From contig CM057454.1 in NCBI GenBank assembly GCA_016271365.2, forward strand, positions 700,863,501-700,927,500: a DNA stretch of 64,000 bases, in the 5' to 3' direction. Of this stretch, positions 23,270-33,571 are shown one piece after another. Every line of letters begins with the position of its first letter. The first letter of the stretch is position 1. The stretch is from Neoceratodus forsteri. Its lineage: Eukaryota > Chordata > Ceratodontiformes > Ceratodontidae. The position numbers and the translations under genes are program-made. A model generated the notes under the pieces. It did no database searches, was not told the DNA's origin, and saw only the letters and a list, made by a program, of their open reading frames with translations.

Positions 23270-24065
23270 ATTTTTTCTGCACCCCTTCTAAGCATCCCCC
23301 TGCTGCAGATCTTGGTGTTATCTGCAAACAGGCAGATCTTTCCTTCCAGCCCTCTGCAATGTCACTAATGAAGACATTGGACAGAACTGGTAGTAGTACT
23401 GATCCCTGTGGCACCCCACTTGTCACCCCTCTCCGCAGATTGTACCCATTTACCACCACCATCTGTCTCCTGGTCTGTTAACCAGTTCCTAACCCAGTTC
23501 ACCACCTTGTTTCCCATGTCCAGACTACCCATCTTGTTAATCAGCCTTCTATGTGGGACGGTGTTGAGAGCTTTGTTGAATCTAGGTAGACGATGTCTAC
23601 TGCCCATCCCTGATTTATTTCCTAGTCACCCAAACAAAACAAATCTATTAGATCCATTTGACATGACTTTCCTGCTGTAAATCCATGTTGCCTGAGATCC
23701 TGAGCACCTCTGGATTCCATATGTGCCACTATCGTTTCTTTCAGCAGTGTCTCCATGACCTTTCCCACCACTGAGTTGAGGCTGACTGGCCTGTAGTTCC
23801 CCGACCTGTCCCTGCTGCCACTTTTGTGCAGTGGTTCTACATGTGCCCTCCTCCAGTCCTCTGGAACAACGCCCGTCTTGAGTGACTCCAGTGAACAGGG
23901 CTGCCAAGGGCATTGCTAGTCTCTCGCAGCTCCTTTTATATCCTTGGTGGATGCCATATGGCAACATGGCCTTATTCACCTTCAGCTTTGTGAGTTCTTC
24001 GAGAACTCTCTCCACTGTGAATGGACTGGTGTCCACTCTACCTCCATTGCCTCTGCAACCCAAAT
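23270..24065 (-). pseudogene. CR1 reverse transcriptase relic (22.4-26.5 kb copy)
   Basis: Minus strand, 5' to 3': VERVLEELTKLKVNKA (about 24010), then block 1 near 23840 in another frame. NKALNTVPHRRLINKMGSL (23580-23520) is the FDTV block. NWVRNWLTDQE follows, then GVTSGVPQGSVLLPVL (about 23430-23380) and VFISDIAEG. The ADD block at about 23330 is damaged. At least three frame changes are needed, so the copy is inactive. Confidence 0.8.
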
Positions 24066-24504
24066 GTGGTCCTTGACCCTCTCCTCCTTAGTGAATACTG
24101 AGCAGAAGTACTTGTTCAGTATTTCTGCCTTGTCCAGATCCCCTCCTTATGCTATCCCTTCTCCCCATTGAACATCACAGTCCCTCCCCATTTTCTTCTT
24201 TCACTGATGTACATATAAAATGCCTTATCCCCTTTGTTTACAGACCGTGCTAAACTCTCATCTGTCTGTGCCTTCACCCTCCTAACAGCCTCCCTTAGAC
24301 ATTCAAGGTACAACTCCATGTCTTCCTCTCTTTGACTCCCTTATATTTCCTGAAACTCAGCCTTTTAGCCCTGACTTTGTCCCCCACCTCTTTGGAGAAC
24401 CATAGTGGTTTCCTTCTTCTTTTCCTTTGGCCACTATCCTAACGCATTGGTTAGTTATCTCCACTATGGCTCCTTTCAGTTTCTCTCCATTGTTCTTCCA
24501 CCCC

Positions 24505-25245
24505 TCTATTACCGCTCCTTCCCCAGGACTACTTGTATACATCTACCCAGTTCAGGGAAATCCACCCTCCTGAAATCTAATACTCTTGCCCTTATGTGGC
24601 TTAATTGATTCCATGTCTCCATGCTGAACCACACCATGTGGTGGTCAATGGACTCCAGCTGCTCTTCCACCTGTATTTCCTCAACTGTGTTCCCATTGGT
24701 CCATACAAGGTCCAGAATTAACTTATCCCTGGTTGGCTCATGCACCAGCTGCCTGGAGTCAGACGCCCTGTAGGAATTCTAGGATGGCTGTGCTTCTGGC
24801 TTAAGCAGCCACCTATGTGGCCCAATCAACATCCGGCGTATTGAAATCCCCCAGTAGTAGGATTTCACCTTTAGCCATGTCATGTATGTTCTCCAATAGT
24901 TCCCTGCCTAATTCCTCCATCCATGCCAGAGGTCTGTAGATCACTCCTGTGCATGTTGCTGTTCCATTCCCTGGCTCAATGGTGACTCACACTACCTCAT
25001 CCTCCCTTGCCTTCCCTGAACTGCTGTAGCCTTTATACCATCTCTGATGTACAGGGCCACTCCCCACCTTTTTACCCTCCCTGTCCCTCATGAACAGTAT
25101 ATAGCCTGGTACATTGACTTCTGAGCCATGATTAGCAGAGTACCATGTCTCTGTCATTGCTGTTATGTCAAGGTCTCCATTTGCCAACAAAACCTCCAGG
25201 TCTGGAACCTTATTTCCTAGGATATGGGCATTTATTAACATGACC
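24505..25245 (-). pseudogene. CR1 endonuclease relic (22.4-26.5 kb copy)
   Basis: Minus strand. LEVLLANGDLDITAMTETWY (25190-25130) has the conserved TETW. GEILLLGDFNTPDVDW (about 24885-24835) is the GDFN block, then EPTRDKLILDLVWTNG (about 24740-24690) and SIDHHMVWFSM with the SDH-like block. Block order and spacing match CR1 ORF2 N-termini. Confidence 0.8.
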
Positions 25246-25249
25246 TTCC

Positions 25250-26400
25250 ATGTTTTACAGTCTGCCCTCCCTCTGCTCTTGTTTTCCTCTCCAGCATCTT
25301 TGCCCCACCCTGGTTTCCATTCCTATGTGCTCTCACCCCCGTATCACTCATTATACATTCTTCACTTGACTGGCCCTCCCTGCCTTCTTTAGCTGTTCCT
25401 GTAATCAACTTATGTTCCTGCATGTTCCCATGGGTGTTCCTAGCCTCATGACCTCCTGGCTTTCCTCCATTGGCAGTTTAAATGCTCACAGCTGAAGCAT
25501 TTAAACTTCTCACAAAAGACCAAGGTCCCTTTCTTGGACAGATGCAGGCTGTCCCTCTATATAAGCTCACATCTGCCCATGTAAGGCCCTAGTCCCCATG
25601 AAGCCAAAACACTCCCTTCCACACCAGTCCTTCAACCAGGAGTTGAAGGTATGAATGTAGAGTGCCCTAGCTTCCCTGTTCCCTGGACAGGTAGCACCTC
25701 TGAGAATGAGACAGATCATGCTATCTGTTTCAGGATCCCCCAGGTTTCTGAAATCCTCTTGGACTCTGGCTTACTCCACCTTCTCCTGACCAGGTCATTG
25801 GTCCCCAGGTAGACAATGACATCTAGCTGCTCCCTCCTAGCTATTGCCATTGCAATCATATGGATCCACTTCTCATCCCTCCATGCAGTGCTTCCTGGGA
25901 AGCATCTGACCTCCCTCTTTTCCTGCTATGTGTCCCTAACTGAACTCCCAGGACAATAGAGTCCCCACTAGAGAAGCTTCCCTCCTCCCAGGTCCCCTGC
26001 CTCCCTTCCCTGGGGCTCCATCCTGGAGGACCCTCCCATTCACCCTGGTCCCAGCCTTGTGTTCATGAGTGGGGCTTTCTCATTCCTCCAAAACAGCGAA
26101 GGAGTTATTAAGGGACCAGTTGGGGATGTGCTTTTGAGTCCCTCCTCACCCTCCTGAGCTCACTGTAGTCCAATCATCCTCTTCCCGGCATCCTTTGAGG
26201 CACAAGTTGTGAACCCAGTGGTCTCTGGGTTGGGTGGATGCTGCCTTCAGCTTGGCCAACTCTACTTAGAGACAGACAACCTCCCTCAGCACAGAGAGGT
26301 GCCTGCAGATAGGGCAGCATCGCAGCCTCCAGAATGTCTCCTGAAGACAGCTGCTCCACAACTGCTGCACTGCACCACTCCCATCATGTCTGTTTCCTCC
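25250..26400 (-). pseudogene. CR1 ORF1-like region
   Basis: Minus strand. A CPICRHLSVLREVVCL-like segment near 26310-26250 resembles the Cys-containing, coiled-coil start of CR1 ORF1 proteins, which bind the element RNA. The rest is degraded, with a G/A-rich composition on this strand. The call depends mainly on its position between the 5' end and the endonuclease. Confidence 0.5.
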
Positions 26401-26514
26401 TCAGTCTACTGCCTGCTTAAGATGGCTATTTGTTATTTACCAAATATTTGTGTTTTTCTTTTGTTTTGTTATGCTTTCTCTCTCGCTACTTCCTGTATGG
26501 ATGCAAGATGATGC

Positions 26515-27340
26515 AAGGCCCTATGGGACCCAACCTATAAATGTAGGGTGAGACCTGGGTGGGTGAGTTGTGGGTGGGAGAGTGACTACACCACAGGTTG
26601 TGTCCAAAACAATCACCCAAGGAGTCCTCTGGCAGTGGCTCCTCACTCCACTCACCGTGGTCCAGACAAAGACAATTACAAACACACAGTCACAATCTTG
26701 AGAGTTAAGAAAGTACCTTAAATTCAGTTTCAAACACACAGCCAAAACTCACCAGCTAGAATCCTTCAATCTTGCCAAAGCTATATGAAGAAGCACGCTG
26801 AAATGGTAGTCAAGACCTCAAATTCAAACTACACTAAACATTGTAGTATGATGCCTGCACTTAATGTTCAGACATAGCCAGTTACAAACACACAGTCACA
26901 AACTTATCAGCTAGAATCCCTTAACCCTGCCCAAACTAAATGGAGAAGCACACTGAAATGGCAGTTAAGAAAATACCTTAAATTCAGTTTCAAACAAACA
27001 GTCACAAACTCACCAGCTAGAATCCCTCAATCCAGCCCAAGCTAAATGAAGAAGCACACGAAATGGCAGTTAAGACCTCACTTTCAAACTACACTAATCC
27101 TTGTAATATGATACCTGCTCTTAAAGTTCAGACACAGCCAATTACAAACACACAGTCACAAACTTGTCAGCTAGAATCCCTCAGTCCTGTCCAAACTAAA
27201 TGAAAAGCACACAAAATGGCAGTTAAGAAAATACCTCAAATTTCATTTCAAACATACAGTCACAAACTGTCCAGCTAGACTCCCTCAATCCTGCTCAAAC
27301 TAAATGAAGAAGTACACCTTCCTTTATTACCAATTGTAGG
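26515..27340. repeat. Tandem repeat of alternating ~108- and ~147-bp halves at the CR1 5' end
   Basis: The anchor CACACAGTCACAA / CAAACAGTCACAAA recurs near 26894, 27001, 27146 and 27256 (plus diverged copies near 26689 and 26732). Each is followed by CAGCTAGAATCCCT, then CAAACTAAATGAAGAAGCACAC and AATGGCAGTTAAGA. Alternate copies then read AAATACCTTAAATTC or CCTCAAATTCAAACTACAC. The array directly abuts the 5' end of the minus-strand CR1. Confidence 0.75.
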
Positions 27341-27527
27341 ACCTTCCTATATTACCAACACAAATAATCAACTGAGCCACAAGATCAAAGCACCACTCAG
27401 GATGAGTGACCATTCATCAATAGAAATTTGAGTTAAAAGGAATCTGCAACAAAATAAGGGAAAACTACTTCAGAGGCAGATATGAAGGTAAAAGGAAAGC
27501 TTATCCAATTGGGAATGGGACTATGAA

Positions 27528-27956
27528 TTAATGGAGCACTGCACTGAATCTGTACATAATTTTCCCCAGTTAAAGCTGATTTTTAAATACTGGTGACAGT
27601 TCTATTACTTTTCCATCTCCACATTCTTTTAGATATCTTAATGGGTGTTTCTGATTTACACACTGCTGGTAAGAATTATTTTAGAACTGCATGATGTAGT
27701 TTATATCCCTGTTCTGCTCCTCCATTGTTGGCACAATGTAATCATGTTCTACTATAGAACTCCATGGTGAAGATGGAAATAAACTACATCATACTGTTCT
27801 AAAATGGCACTTTACACCAGAGTGTAAATCAGAAACACCCATGAGGAGTACTAATAGGTCTGTAAGGATGTAACAATGACAGATCTAGAACCAGTATTTA
27901 AAAATCAGCTTCTACTGGGAAAAATTACTTTCAGGTTGAGCACAGTTCTCCTTTAG
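27528..27956. mobile_element. T2-like MITE with long inverted arms (copy 1)
   Basis: Left TTAATGGAGCACTGC, right GCACAGTTCTCCTTTAG (TTAA changed to TTAG). The arms are complementary over about 170 bp: GGGTGTTTCTGATTTACAC at 27642 pairs with GTGTAAATCAGAAACACCC at 27822, and AATACTGG near 27586 pairs with CCAGTATTT at 27892. TTAA flanks and AAGG-like ends fit the T2 MITE group described in Xenopus. No coding capacity. Confidence 0.75.
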
Positions 27957-28049
27957 AGAAAAGGTACAACTGAGAGCTGGAAGTTCTTAAAACCAAACTG
28001 CTAGACTCTACGGGACAAATATGTATCTTGTAGGAAAGCATATAACAGT

Positions 28050-29855
28050 AAAAGTAAAATCTCACTATGGTTTACAAAAAACTGGGTAATATAATTAAGA
28101 ATAAGAACAGATTATACAATCAAACAAGGAAATCCTAGCCTGGTAATATAGTGTAGCTAAATGAAAACTACTTACAAGAACACTAAATCAGGAAATCAGG
28201 ACAGCAAAGAAAACTGAACACACATTTTGCAACGGTGGGCTTAGCATTCATTTCCTCCTCACCACTGGGATCTTCAACCCTTCTGCAACTAAGAATGCTC
28301 ACATGGATCCTCTGATCCAGGATCCTTCTGCCTCTCCCTGGTTACATACAAACAGGTTGACGATCTAGTGAAAAAACTGGATACTAGAAAGAGCACAGGA
28401 GCTGATGGAATCAAACATACTTTCCTAAAATCAGGGTTTTAGTGTCTCACCACTCCCATAACACACTTATTTAGTCTTTCAGCCTCATCTGGCACAGTAC
28501 CCTCCTGTTGAAAAACAGCACACATACTGACCCTATTTAAATATTGCAACCCATATGACTTGAATAACTACTGAACAATCTCAATTTTACTGGTCCTATC
28601 AAAGCTTCTAGAAAAAATAATTAACAATCAATTACAGGATCACCTAGAAAATTCAGACCTCTTTAACCCATTACAGTTAGGCTTCAGACAAAATCACAGC
28701 ATGGTTTCTGCTTTAGCTCTAGTAACAAATGGCTGGTTTACTGCCCTGGATAATAAACTTGCCACAGGAGCTATCATTTTAGATCTAAGTAAACCTTTTG
28801 ACATGGTTGATCATAGTCTACTGTTAACCAAACTTAAAGAACTTGGACTGGATGGCCCCTCAATGAGCTGGTTTGCTAGCTACCTTCCTGACAGACTGCT
28901 ACACATTAAAACTGATGGGCTCCAATCCTCCCACTTCTGTTCACAAGAGGGTCCCCAAGGCTCCATTTTAGGGCCATGACTATTCGCTATATATATAAAC
29001 CCACTCAGCATCAACATTCTAAATTCTAAGCTACACTTTTTCATGGATGATACTGTGCTTTATACTTCTAAACCAACCCTGTCTGATGTTGGGTTATGAG
29101 GACATTATCTACAGTTGTAGCTCAGCATCCAATAACCGACACAAACTAGGCATTCTCTATCACCGTGCCATTCACTTCATAACAAGCCACCATTTAGAGC
29201 ACAGCACTGCATCCTTTATTCAGCTGTGGGCTGGTCATCTCTCACCACAAGGAGGCTGCTTATACTGGTACCTGGGCCCTCAAAGCCCTACTTAACAAGC
29301 TCCCACCTTACATTACTTCACTCTTATCATCAAATGTGCAGCCACTATGCCCTCAGAAAAAGCATATACATCTTCCTAGATGTTCCCAAATTCCATACCC
29401 TCTATTGCATGGCAAAGTTGCACTAGCCATGCCATCCTGACCCTTGAATACAATACAGGCCTCACTCAAGCCATCAGAACTTGTTTCCTGAAACTCCTTT
29501 AAATCCTTGTTTAACAAGGCACTTATGGATACTTGACTATTGCCACCTTAGCTAGCACATCCAGCTTTGATAAAGCTAGTTTAATATGTACTTTTCATGT
29601 TGAACCATTCCCTCTTTCTACTTTTAGCTACTGTTAAAACTTTTCCTATCCTATTATAGAACACCAGTATATATAGTCATATTATTATACTGCCCACCTG
29701 TATTGAATGTCTTATTGTCTCTGCAGTATAACTGTATTGTATGCCATTTTTTACTGTCTCTCTTTGTAACTGTATTGCATGCTAATTAATGTAACTGTAT
29801 TGTCTGACAATTGCTTAATGGAGTTTTTCTGCCAATAAACTTGAACTTGAGCAAA
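28050..29855 (+). mobile_element. Rex1/L2-type LINE, plus strand, degenerate
   Basis: Plus-strand RT with a C-terminal tail typical of the Rex1/L2 branch. It ends at about 29838-29855 with AATAAACTTGAACTTGAG, a LINE-style terminus with a short TTGAACTTGA repeat instead of poly(A). A pre-RT linker is visible from about 28050. A T2-like MITE lies upstream and the foldback element starts about 40 bp downstream. Confidence 0.75.
28380..29300 (+). pseudogene. Rex1/L2-type reverse transcriptase relic
   Basis: Blocks in order: STGADGIKHTFLKSG (28398), LLEKIINNQLQDHLE (28610), PLQLGFRQNHSMVSAL (28670), LDLSKPFDMVDHSLL (28780, with Leu-Asp-Leu), LDGPSMSWFASYL, then GPQGSILGP and FMDDTVLYT (29042-29066, catalytic DD intact). 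A stop after GPQGSILGP and a frame change near 29090 break the frame. The C-terminal block LYHRAIHFITSHHLEHSTAS follows at about 29155. The FMDD core is unusually well preserved for this window. Confidence 0.8.
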
Positions 29856-30232
29856 GTGAAATTATGAGCCAAATCTAGCTAAAGATATAATGGACACCTA
29901 AACAATTTATTTGACAATATGTATTCAAAAACAGCTTCAGACAGGTAAAGAAAAGGCTGTTGTTTACACTGATGCCAAAACTTCATTTATATAATTAACA
30001 TAAGTGAATTTTTTTCATAGCATTTGAAAATGTAAACTTCATCCTTTGAATTTAGGAAAAATACACTGTCTGCACATTAATCTGGCTGCTAGACATGTAA
30101 CAAAATTACCCCATTGGAGTGAGTGCAGGGAGCTACAGTACATGGCTCTCTATAGTGCTAACTAGTACTTTTAGTGACCTTTGTGTTGCATTGTTTCACT
30201 AAAATTATCAAAACCATGACTTAACATCTGGA

Positions 30233-30336
30233 GGCAATATAGCGTAGTGGTTAAGGGCATTGAACTACAAATCTGAAACCAGGGTTTGAATCCCATCAGC
30301 CCCAACTTGCATACTGTGTGATCCTGAACAAGTCAC
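30233..30336 (+). mobile_element. MIR-like CORE-SINE, left part (tRNA-related head)
   Basis: A-box-like TAGCGTAGTGG and B-box-like GGTTTGAATCCC are 35-40 bp apart, followed by a CORE-type segment (TGTGTGATCCTGAACAAGTC). The layout matches MIR/CORE SINEs transcribed by RNA polymerase III and mobilised by L2-type LINEs. It breaks at ACTTAA, where a T2-like MITE is inserted, and continues at 30758. Confidence 0.75.
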
Positions 30337-30757
30337 TTAAAGGAGAACTGCAGTTAATCTGCTAGTCATTTTTCCTCAACAGAAGCAGTTGTTAAATACT
30401 TGTTCAAAGTCTTGTATTGTTCTAGTCATTTTATTTATGCCTGTGGATGTTTCTGATTTACATGCAGGTGGTGGTACCATTTAGAATTCTGTGATGTAGT
30501 TTATGTCCCTGTTCTGCTCTTGAACTGTACACACAATGCATTGTGTTCTATTACAAAACTCTGACTGAAAGGGACATAAACTACACCATGCAATTTTAAA
30601 ATGGATGGCACTTACTACCAGGGTACAACTCGTCGTAAGGTTCATTGTGGTTACTAAAAGGCCTGTATAGATGGAACAGTAACAGAATTTAAACCAATGC
30701 TTAAAACAGCTTCTACAGAGAAAAATGACTTACATGAGCAGCACAGTTCTCCTTTAA
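30337..30757. mobile_element. T2-like MITE (copy 2), inserted in the SINE at TTAA
   Basis: TTAA at 30337-30340 and 30754-30757 flank AGGAGAACTGC and GCACAGTTCTCCT. The internal arms match copy 1 at 27.5 kb (GATGTTTCTGATTTACA, GATGTAGTTTAT). The SINE reads on across it (AAGTCAC-TTAA-CTTTGTGCTTCCAG). Confidence 0.8.
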
Positions 30758-30805
30758 CTTTGTGCTTCCAGTTCACACCTGGAAACAAGCAGTGGCTTAA
30801 TGTTT
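30758..30805 (+). mobile_element. MIR-like CORE-SINE, right part
   Basis: CTTTGTGCTTCCAGTTCACACC is the continuation expected after the GTCACTTAA of MIR-like SINEs. The 3' end is not clear. Confidence 0.55.
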
Positions 30806-33179
30806 TTTTCCTGGTTAAACAATTCTATTTCCCTTAACATGCATAGTATTTTGATCAGAACTCATATTAGGCTATGGTTTTGTTCACTTCTTTAAATTAA
30901 AACTGCAGAAATCTGTTACAATCTGAGTGGCTTATCATACCACAGTGCAATGTTTTAAATGCCTGATTGTCCAGGGGTTATGTCCCAATGTTTATGAAGA
31001 TACACCAGTGTGGTTCAATTTCAAATTTTTGTTTTCCAAGTTAGTGATACATGTTGTGGTTTTATTTGAAAATACAATTGTAACCCCCGCTGGCAGCCAG
31101 TCTGCACAACATAGCACACTCCACACTCAACACTCATTGCTACTGTACCTGGTGTCACATCCAAATGCAACTACTAGCCCTAGGAAGAAACACAGAAAAT
31201 CAAATTTTATAGTCCTGCTCCTCTGAGAGGGTACACCTTTTACTGACACACTTCATTTTGTGACATGGTTGGGTAGGAACCTGTCCCATATTTTATGCAG
31301 AGAGAGTTAAAAGCAAGGGATTATTTTGGCCTGTCCTATTCTGGCACTTGACTGTCTTTTGCCTGTCTGATTGTACAATCAAACATAGAAACACAGGAAC
31401 ATAGAATCTGCTAGGGTTCCACCAAGCCACAGTGACAGAAAGTTCGTTGACATCTCCTACAGTGACACAGTGCCACCGACATCACCCACACTGCCACATC
31501 CTGACTGGGAAACACATCAACACCAACTCAGTATCACGTAGCGGGGCTGTGCCCCCTGCACCTCCCACTTAATATATTTAATTCCATGTCACACAGACAA
31601 TGGGGAATGGCCAGTTCTGCCCACACAGCAATTGCTGCAACATGCTGTTGGCGGTGAATACAGCTTGTTGCAAGTGCAGTCGCTGCTCTTGTGTTGTTAT
31701 AGGGTTTTCACTGTTACAGCATCGCTGTAACAATGATATATGATGAGCCAGCAGATAAGGACCACTTTTGCCCATTTATTCTGCCCATTTTTCCTTGCCT
31801 GTAGTATCACTGCAAAGTTTCTTCTGGTACCTAGGAAATGTCCACTTTGAAGGACCCATAGGCTGACTTCAGGAAGAAGTAACTTAAAACAACTTACAAA
31901 AACAGGATGCAGTGTTTGAATTGCCAGACAGAAACATCTTATATAATCAGAGCAATGATTTTCCAACTGTCTTTTTATTTGTACTGCCTTTATGAAGATA
32001 TAGCCTGTATAATTTTATCTTTTCTATTTTATTGTTATTGATAATAATAAAATACTACTTGCAAATGTTATAACTTCTCCTGGTCTGCCTATGCTTCCTG
32101 ACCTATGCCACTGTGCACATCATTTCTTTCTGGCACTATTATGACGGGCATAACAATGTGTATGTGCGCCATTTAATAGTGCTAGCCAGAAAAGATGGAG
32201 CATGTTGAAAAGGTGTGCTTTCGCAGAGGAGCTGGATTATGAGGTGTGATTCTGTGTTTCTTCTAGAACTGGCAGTTGCAGTTGGAAATAGGGCAGTGGG
32301 CAATATTGAGTGTTGACTGCAGAGTGTGTGTAGACTGGCGGTGGGTGGGCTGGCTGCTGGGGCATTTCATGATTAAATTTTAAAATAAAGTCTGCAAAAT
32401 GGATTATCAATTTGAAAACACAAACTTTGCCATTGAACCACAATGGCAGGTCTCCACAAACATCAGGTCATAACGACTAGACAACCAGGTAGTTAAAACA
32501 TTGTACTGCACTGCCGTATGGCCTGGGGGTTTGGTAAGCTATTTAGATCTTAGCAGATTTCTGCAGTTTTAAGTTAAAGAAATGAACAAAACCATAATAA
32601 TGTGGACTGATCAAAATAATACATGTTAGTTTTGATCATTCTAGTAAAACAATGCAACACAAAGGTCACTAAAAGTATTAGTCATCACTATAGAGAGCCA
32701 TGCCACTCACTCCAATAAGGTCATTACATTTCATGTCTGGTGGCCATTTTAGTTTGCAGACAGGGCGGGAATTTGAAAGGGAAGGCTGATGTTTACTTTT
32801 TCCAAATGCTATGAAACTGTATTTATGTTAATTATATAAATGCAGTCTTGGCATCAATGTAAACCATAGCCTTTTCTTTACCTCTCTATGAAGCCAGATA
32901 TTTGAAATATTTTATTGGAAAAAAGGTGGTTTAGGTGTCCTCTAAGACATTCTATGGCTATATAAATTCAGAGAAAGGGTGACATAAACATTAGGCCTCT
33001 GAAAGCAACAATAATTTCATAATAAGGAGATTACTGAGGAACTCAATAAATATTCCTGTACAGTTTACCAAAGAGACATAACAAACATAAGCACACAATA
33101 CATTCAAGACAATATCACAGCCATATGTAAGGATAGATCTTATCAAATATTAATAAGCTGTACCCATATAAAGTAGCAG

Positions 33180-33571
33180 TCCCTGATGGCATTAATCAAA
33201 CAGCAGCATAATTAGCTCCATGTTAGAAAACATTCACAATAAGTCTTTAAATACTGGTGAAATACTAAAAGACTGGAGTACTGCAAATGTGATCCCTATA
33301 TTCAAGAAAGGGGACAAACAGTTACATATCAGTTATAGACCCATAGGTTTTACATCCACCTTGTACAGGGTTACAGAAATAGGCATTACATTAAAAACTG
33401 AGGATGACTGTGCAATCAAGGGCATAAGGGACAGACTTAAACATAGATTTGTGCCAGGAGATCATGTATTACTGACTTACTAATATTCTATGAATATATG
33501 AGCAAGGAATTAGATGCTGGTAAATCAGATAATATATTTTTGGATCTGCATAAGGCTTTTGATTCTGTATC
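33180..33571 (+). pseudogene. CR1 reverse transcriptase relic, first part
   Basis: GDILKDW-like and NVIPIFKKGDKQ (about 33250-33320) are RT block 1. SYRPIGFTSTLYRVTE (about 33333-33380) is the NYRP block. LDLHKAFDSVS (33541-33571) carries the first catalytic Asp region. Sequence stops being CR1 inside the DSVS block, at the insertion point. Confidence 0.75.

Larger units (their letters stand above)
22430..26510 (-). mobile_element. CR1 LINE, near full length, minus strand, degenerate
   Basis: The longest CR1 copy. The 3' terminus is at about 22430-22500 (minus strand ends in TTTCTATGTGTCTATGTCTC). RT is at 23270-24063, endonuclease at 24509-25241 and ORF1-like sequence at 25250-26400. The 5' end near 26510 abuts a tandem repeat array. 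Stops and frameshifts are spread throughout. Confidence 0.8.
29892..32940. mobile_element. Foldback DNA element with ~0.75-kb inverted arms
   Basis: The outer ends are the same 12 bp inverted: GGACACCTAAAC at 29892-29903, and its complement GTTTAGGTGTCC ending at 32940 apart from one or two changes. The arms pair over 29892-30218 plus 30845-31235 on the left and 32195-32605 plus 32630-32940 on the right. For example ACTTTTAGTGACCTTTGTGT at 30170 pairs with ACACAAAGGTCACTAAAAGT at 32657. The left arm is split by a SINE that holds a T2-like MITE. The centre (31236-32194) has no recognisable gene. Two opposite copies of one element would look the same. Confidence 0.65.

Noticed and set aside
30233..30320. 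Possible tRNA gene
   Set aside because: A and B boxes are present but no cloverleaf closes, and a CORE-like tail follows, so it is a SINE head.
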